DNA from: Paenibacillus_S sp043945595
Lineage (GTDB): Bacteria > Bacillota > Bacilli > Paenibacillales > NBRC-103111
DNA: 64,000 bases
Direction of reading: 5' to 3'
Assembly (NCBI RefSeq): GCF_043945595.1
Contig: NZ_JBIFNP010000001.1
Location: 2,666,001-2,730,000, forward strand
The notes below the pieces were generated by a model that was not told the origin of the DNA, ran no database searches, and saw only the letters and a program-made list of their open reading frames with translations. The position numbers were made by a program, and so were the translations under genes. Positions 63,020-64,000 of the stretch are shown here, piece after piece (within the stretch, counting starts at the first letter, position 1; each line of letters begins with the position of its first letter).

Positions 63020-64000
63020 TTAATTGACCGTGATATCCCCGGTGTTAATAATGATGCAATTCACGGACAGCTCGGTTTCCAGTGATGGATAATACTTATC
63101 GCGCCAATTCGGAAGCTGATCGAAGGGCAGCTTGTTTCTGAAATATTGCCCGGTGCCCAAAGCATCGGACCCGAATGCCTTCAGCTGCTTAAACAGCTCC
63201 TCGTATCGTTTCTTGATATCTTTGGCGAATGCCTCTTCGATTTGCTGCTCGTTAAGGTCTCCGTTATTCTCAATGAGATGCAAGGAAAGCTGCATATGCA
63301 TTTGAAGTACGGGATGCTGACCCCGCCAAACGCCCTTTACGCGGTTATCGCATTGAACGATGGCGACGCTCGCCCGGTTGGTTACTTGAACGACGGAGCC
63401 TTGAAACAACTCCTCGTATAAATTAATCAATAACGATTGCTCTCTTTTAATGGAACCCTTCATTTTGCTTTTGGCCATGACTGCAGAGCCCATAAACTCC
63501 AGCATCGTTGATTTTCCTGAACGCAGAATCGGGATGGTGACATCCTCGGTGTCGGAGTGGATGACGCCGAACATTTTCCAAAGGTAGGCCAGATTGATTT
63601 CCGGGCTCCAGCCTGCATTTTTGTTGAAAAAATTGATTAACGAGCCTCCGTCGGTTTGAATGACCCGGCCTGTATGGGTAAGAAATTCGCCTATTTCCTC
63701 CGAGGTAATGGCCAGAAGCGCTTTCGAAGGCATTTGCTGGCTTCGCATGATGAAGGCGACCGCTTCTTGTATCCCATCTTCCGCTACCGCACGATCAATT
63801 ACGACCAGCTGAAGATGCATAAAATCGATGCCCGCTTCGATATCCGTATCGATTTCAGTGAGCGCTTTGCTGATGGTGTCGGCTTCCTTGAAATACACTT
63901 TGGAAGTCAGCCCCTGCTGCATAGGGTAAGGGATCTGAATATGGATTCTGTATTTATTGGTTTTCCCGTAGGAAATGCCCATAACGATAGGCAGTACGCG
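63020..64000 (-). CDS. Spore germination protein, Ger(x)C family (5' end outside the window)
   Basis: On the minus strand the frame is open to the right edge, reading VLPIVMGISYGKTNKYRIHIQ, so the start and lipoprotein signal lie beyond 64000. Visible parts match GerC proteins: IDFMHLQLVVIDRAVAEDGI, then AFIMRSQQMPSKALLAI, and the C-terminal domain ending FRNKLPFDQLPNWRDKYY and SVNCIIINTGDITV. GerC is the lipoprotein subunit of germinant receptors on the spore inner membrane. Unlike the gerA/gerB remnant at 16 kb, this copy looks intact so far; gerA and gerB partners may lie beyond the window. Confidence 0.9.
   Translation of the reverse strand, partial: RVLPIVMGISYGKTNKYRIHIQIPYPMQQGLTSKVYFKEADTISKALTEIDTDIEAGIDFMHLQLVVIDRAVAEDGIQEAVAFIMRSQQMPSKALLAITSEEIGEFLTHTGRVIQTDGGSLINFFNKNAGWSPEINLAYLWKMFGVIHSDTEDVTIPILRSGKSTMLEFMGSAVMAKSKMKGSIKREQSLLINLYEELFQGSVVQVTNRASVAIVQCDNRVKGVWRGQHPVLQMHMQLSLHLIENNGDLNEQQIEEAFAKDIKKRYEELFKQLKAFGSDALGTGQYFRNKLPFDQLPNWRDKYYPSLETELSVNCIIINTGDITVN

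Noticed and set aside
1..64000. CRISPR arrays, tRNA or rRNA genes, transposases, phage genes
   Set aside because: No regular spaced repeats, no cloverleaf or rRNA-like stretch and no transposase or phage structural motif was seen. A missed tRNA cannot be fully excluded by eye.

Overview
The window looks like a chromosomal piece of a spore-forming Firmicute of the Paenibacillus type. The signs are Ger-type germination genes, a DUF3231 protein, an SLH-domain envelope protein, strong AGGAGG ribosome sites with frequent TTG/GTG starts, and many YesM/YesN-type two-component pairs beside sugar ABC importers that carry no ATPase gene of their own. The genus is an inference from gene content. No rRNA, tRNA, CRISPR array or transposase was seen.

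Layout. 0-7 kb: a MarR regulator, a membrane diguanylate cyclase, and a PadR regulator with two palindromic operators ahead of a BmrC/BmrD-like heterodimeric ABC exporter. 7-10.3 kb: a CcdC-like membrane protein, a gutted histidine kinase, a DHA2-type MFS exporter and a gutted cysteine hydrolase. 10.4-12.5 kb: a chemoreceptor and CheW. 12.7-15.5 kb: a flavoprotein overlapping a FeoB-like GTPase/permease, a possible metal-handling pair. 15.7-16.9 kb: a gerA/gerB deletion chimera. 17-21.4 kb: an SLH lipoprotein, then a protein with an amidoligase-like core and an effector-like leader. 21.4-31.6 kb: a two-component system, sugar ABC importer and two GH51 arabinofuranosidases, probably for arabinan or arabinoxylan fragments. 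31.8-49.9 kb: an enolase-superfamily enzyme, a solute-binding protein beside a second two-component system, a second importer, then a run of two ~900-residue paralogues of unrecognised enzyme family with an amidohydrolase, a Rieske protein and a LarA-type nickel racemase homologue. 50-59.4 kb: a membrane AraC regulator, an LplB/LplC/LplA-type importer, and SDR, lactonase and Gfo/Idh/MocA enzymes. 59.4-64 kb: remnants of a histidine kinase and a sulfatase, another solute-binding protein, DUF3231, and a GerC-type protein running off the right edge.

Two patterns cut across the window. First, ten genes (the BmrC/BmrD-like pair, MFS exporter, chemoreceptor, flavoprotein, FeoB-like protein, two permeases, LarA, Gfo/Idh) are full length once one to three single-base indels, and in one case one in-frame stop, are corrected. 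Nearly all these sites are GGACC/GGTCC or become so after one edit, which looks like systematic base-calling error at a modified motif rather than real gene death. Second, a separate set of genes has both ends but lacks the middle (histidine kinases, a cysteine hydrolase, gerA/gerB, a sulfatase), with junctions at short repeats where I could read them. This looks like true deletion decay or collapsed assembly.

Functionally most of the right-hand 43 kb is a plant-polysaccharide utilisation region: sensing at the membrane, ABC uptake, arabinose release, and oxidation, racemisation or lactone opening of sugar acids.
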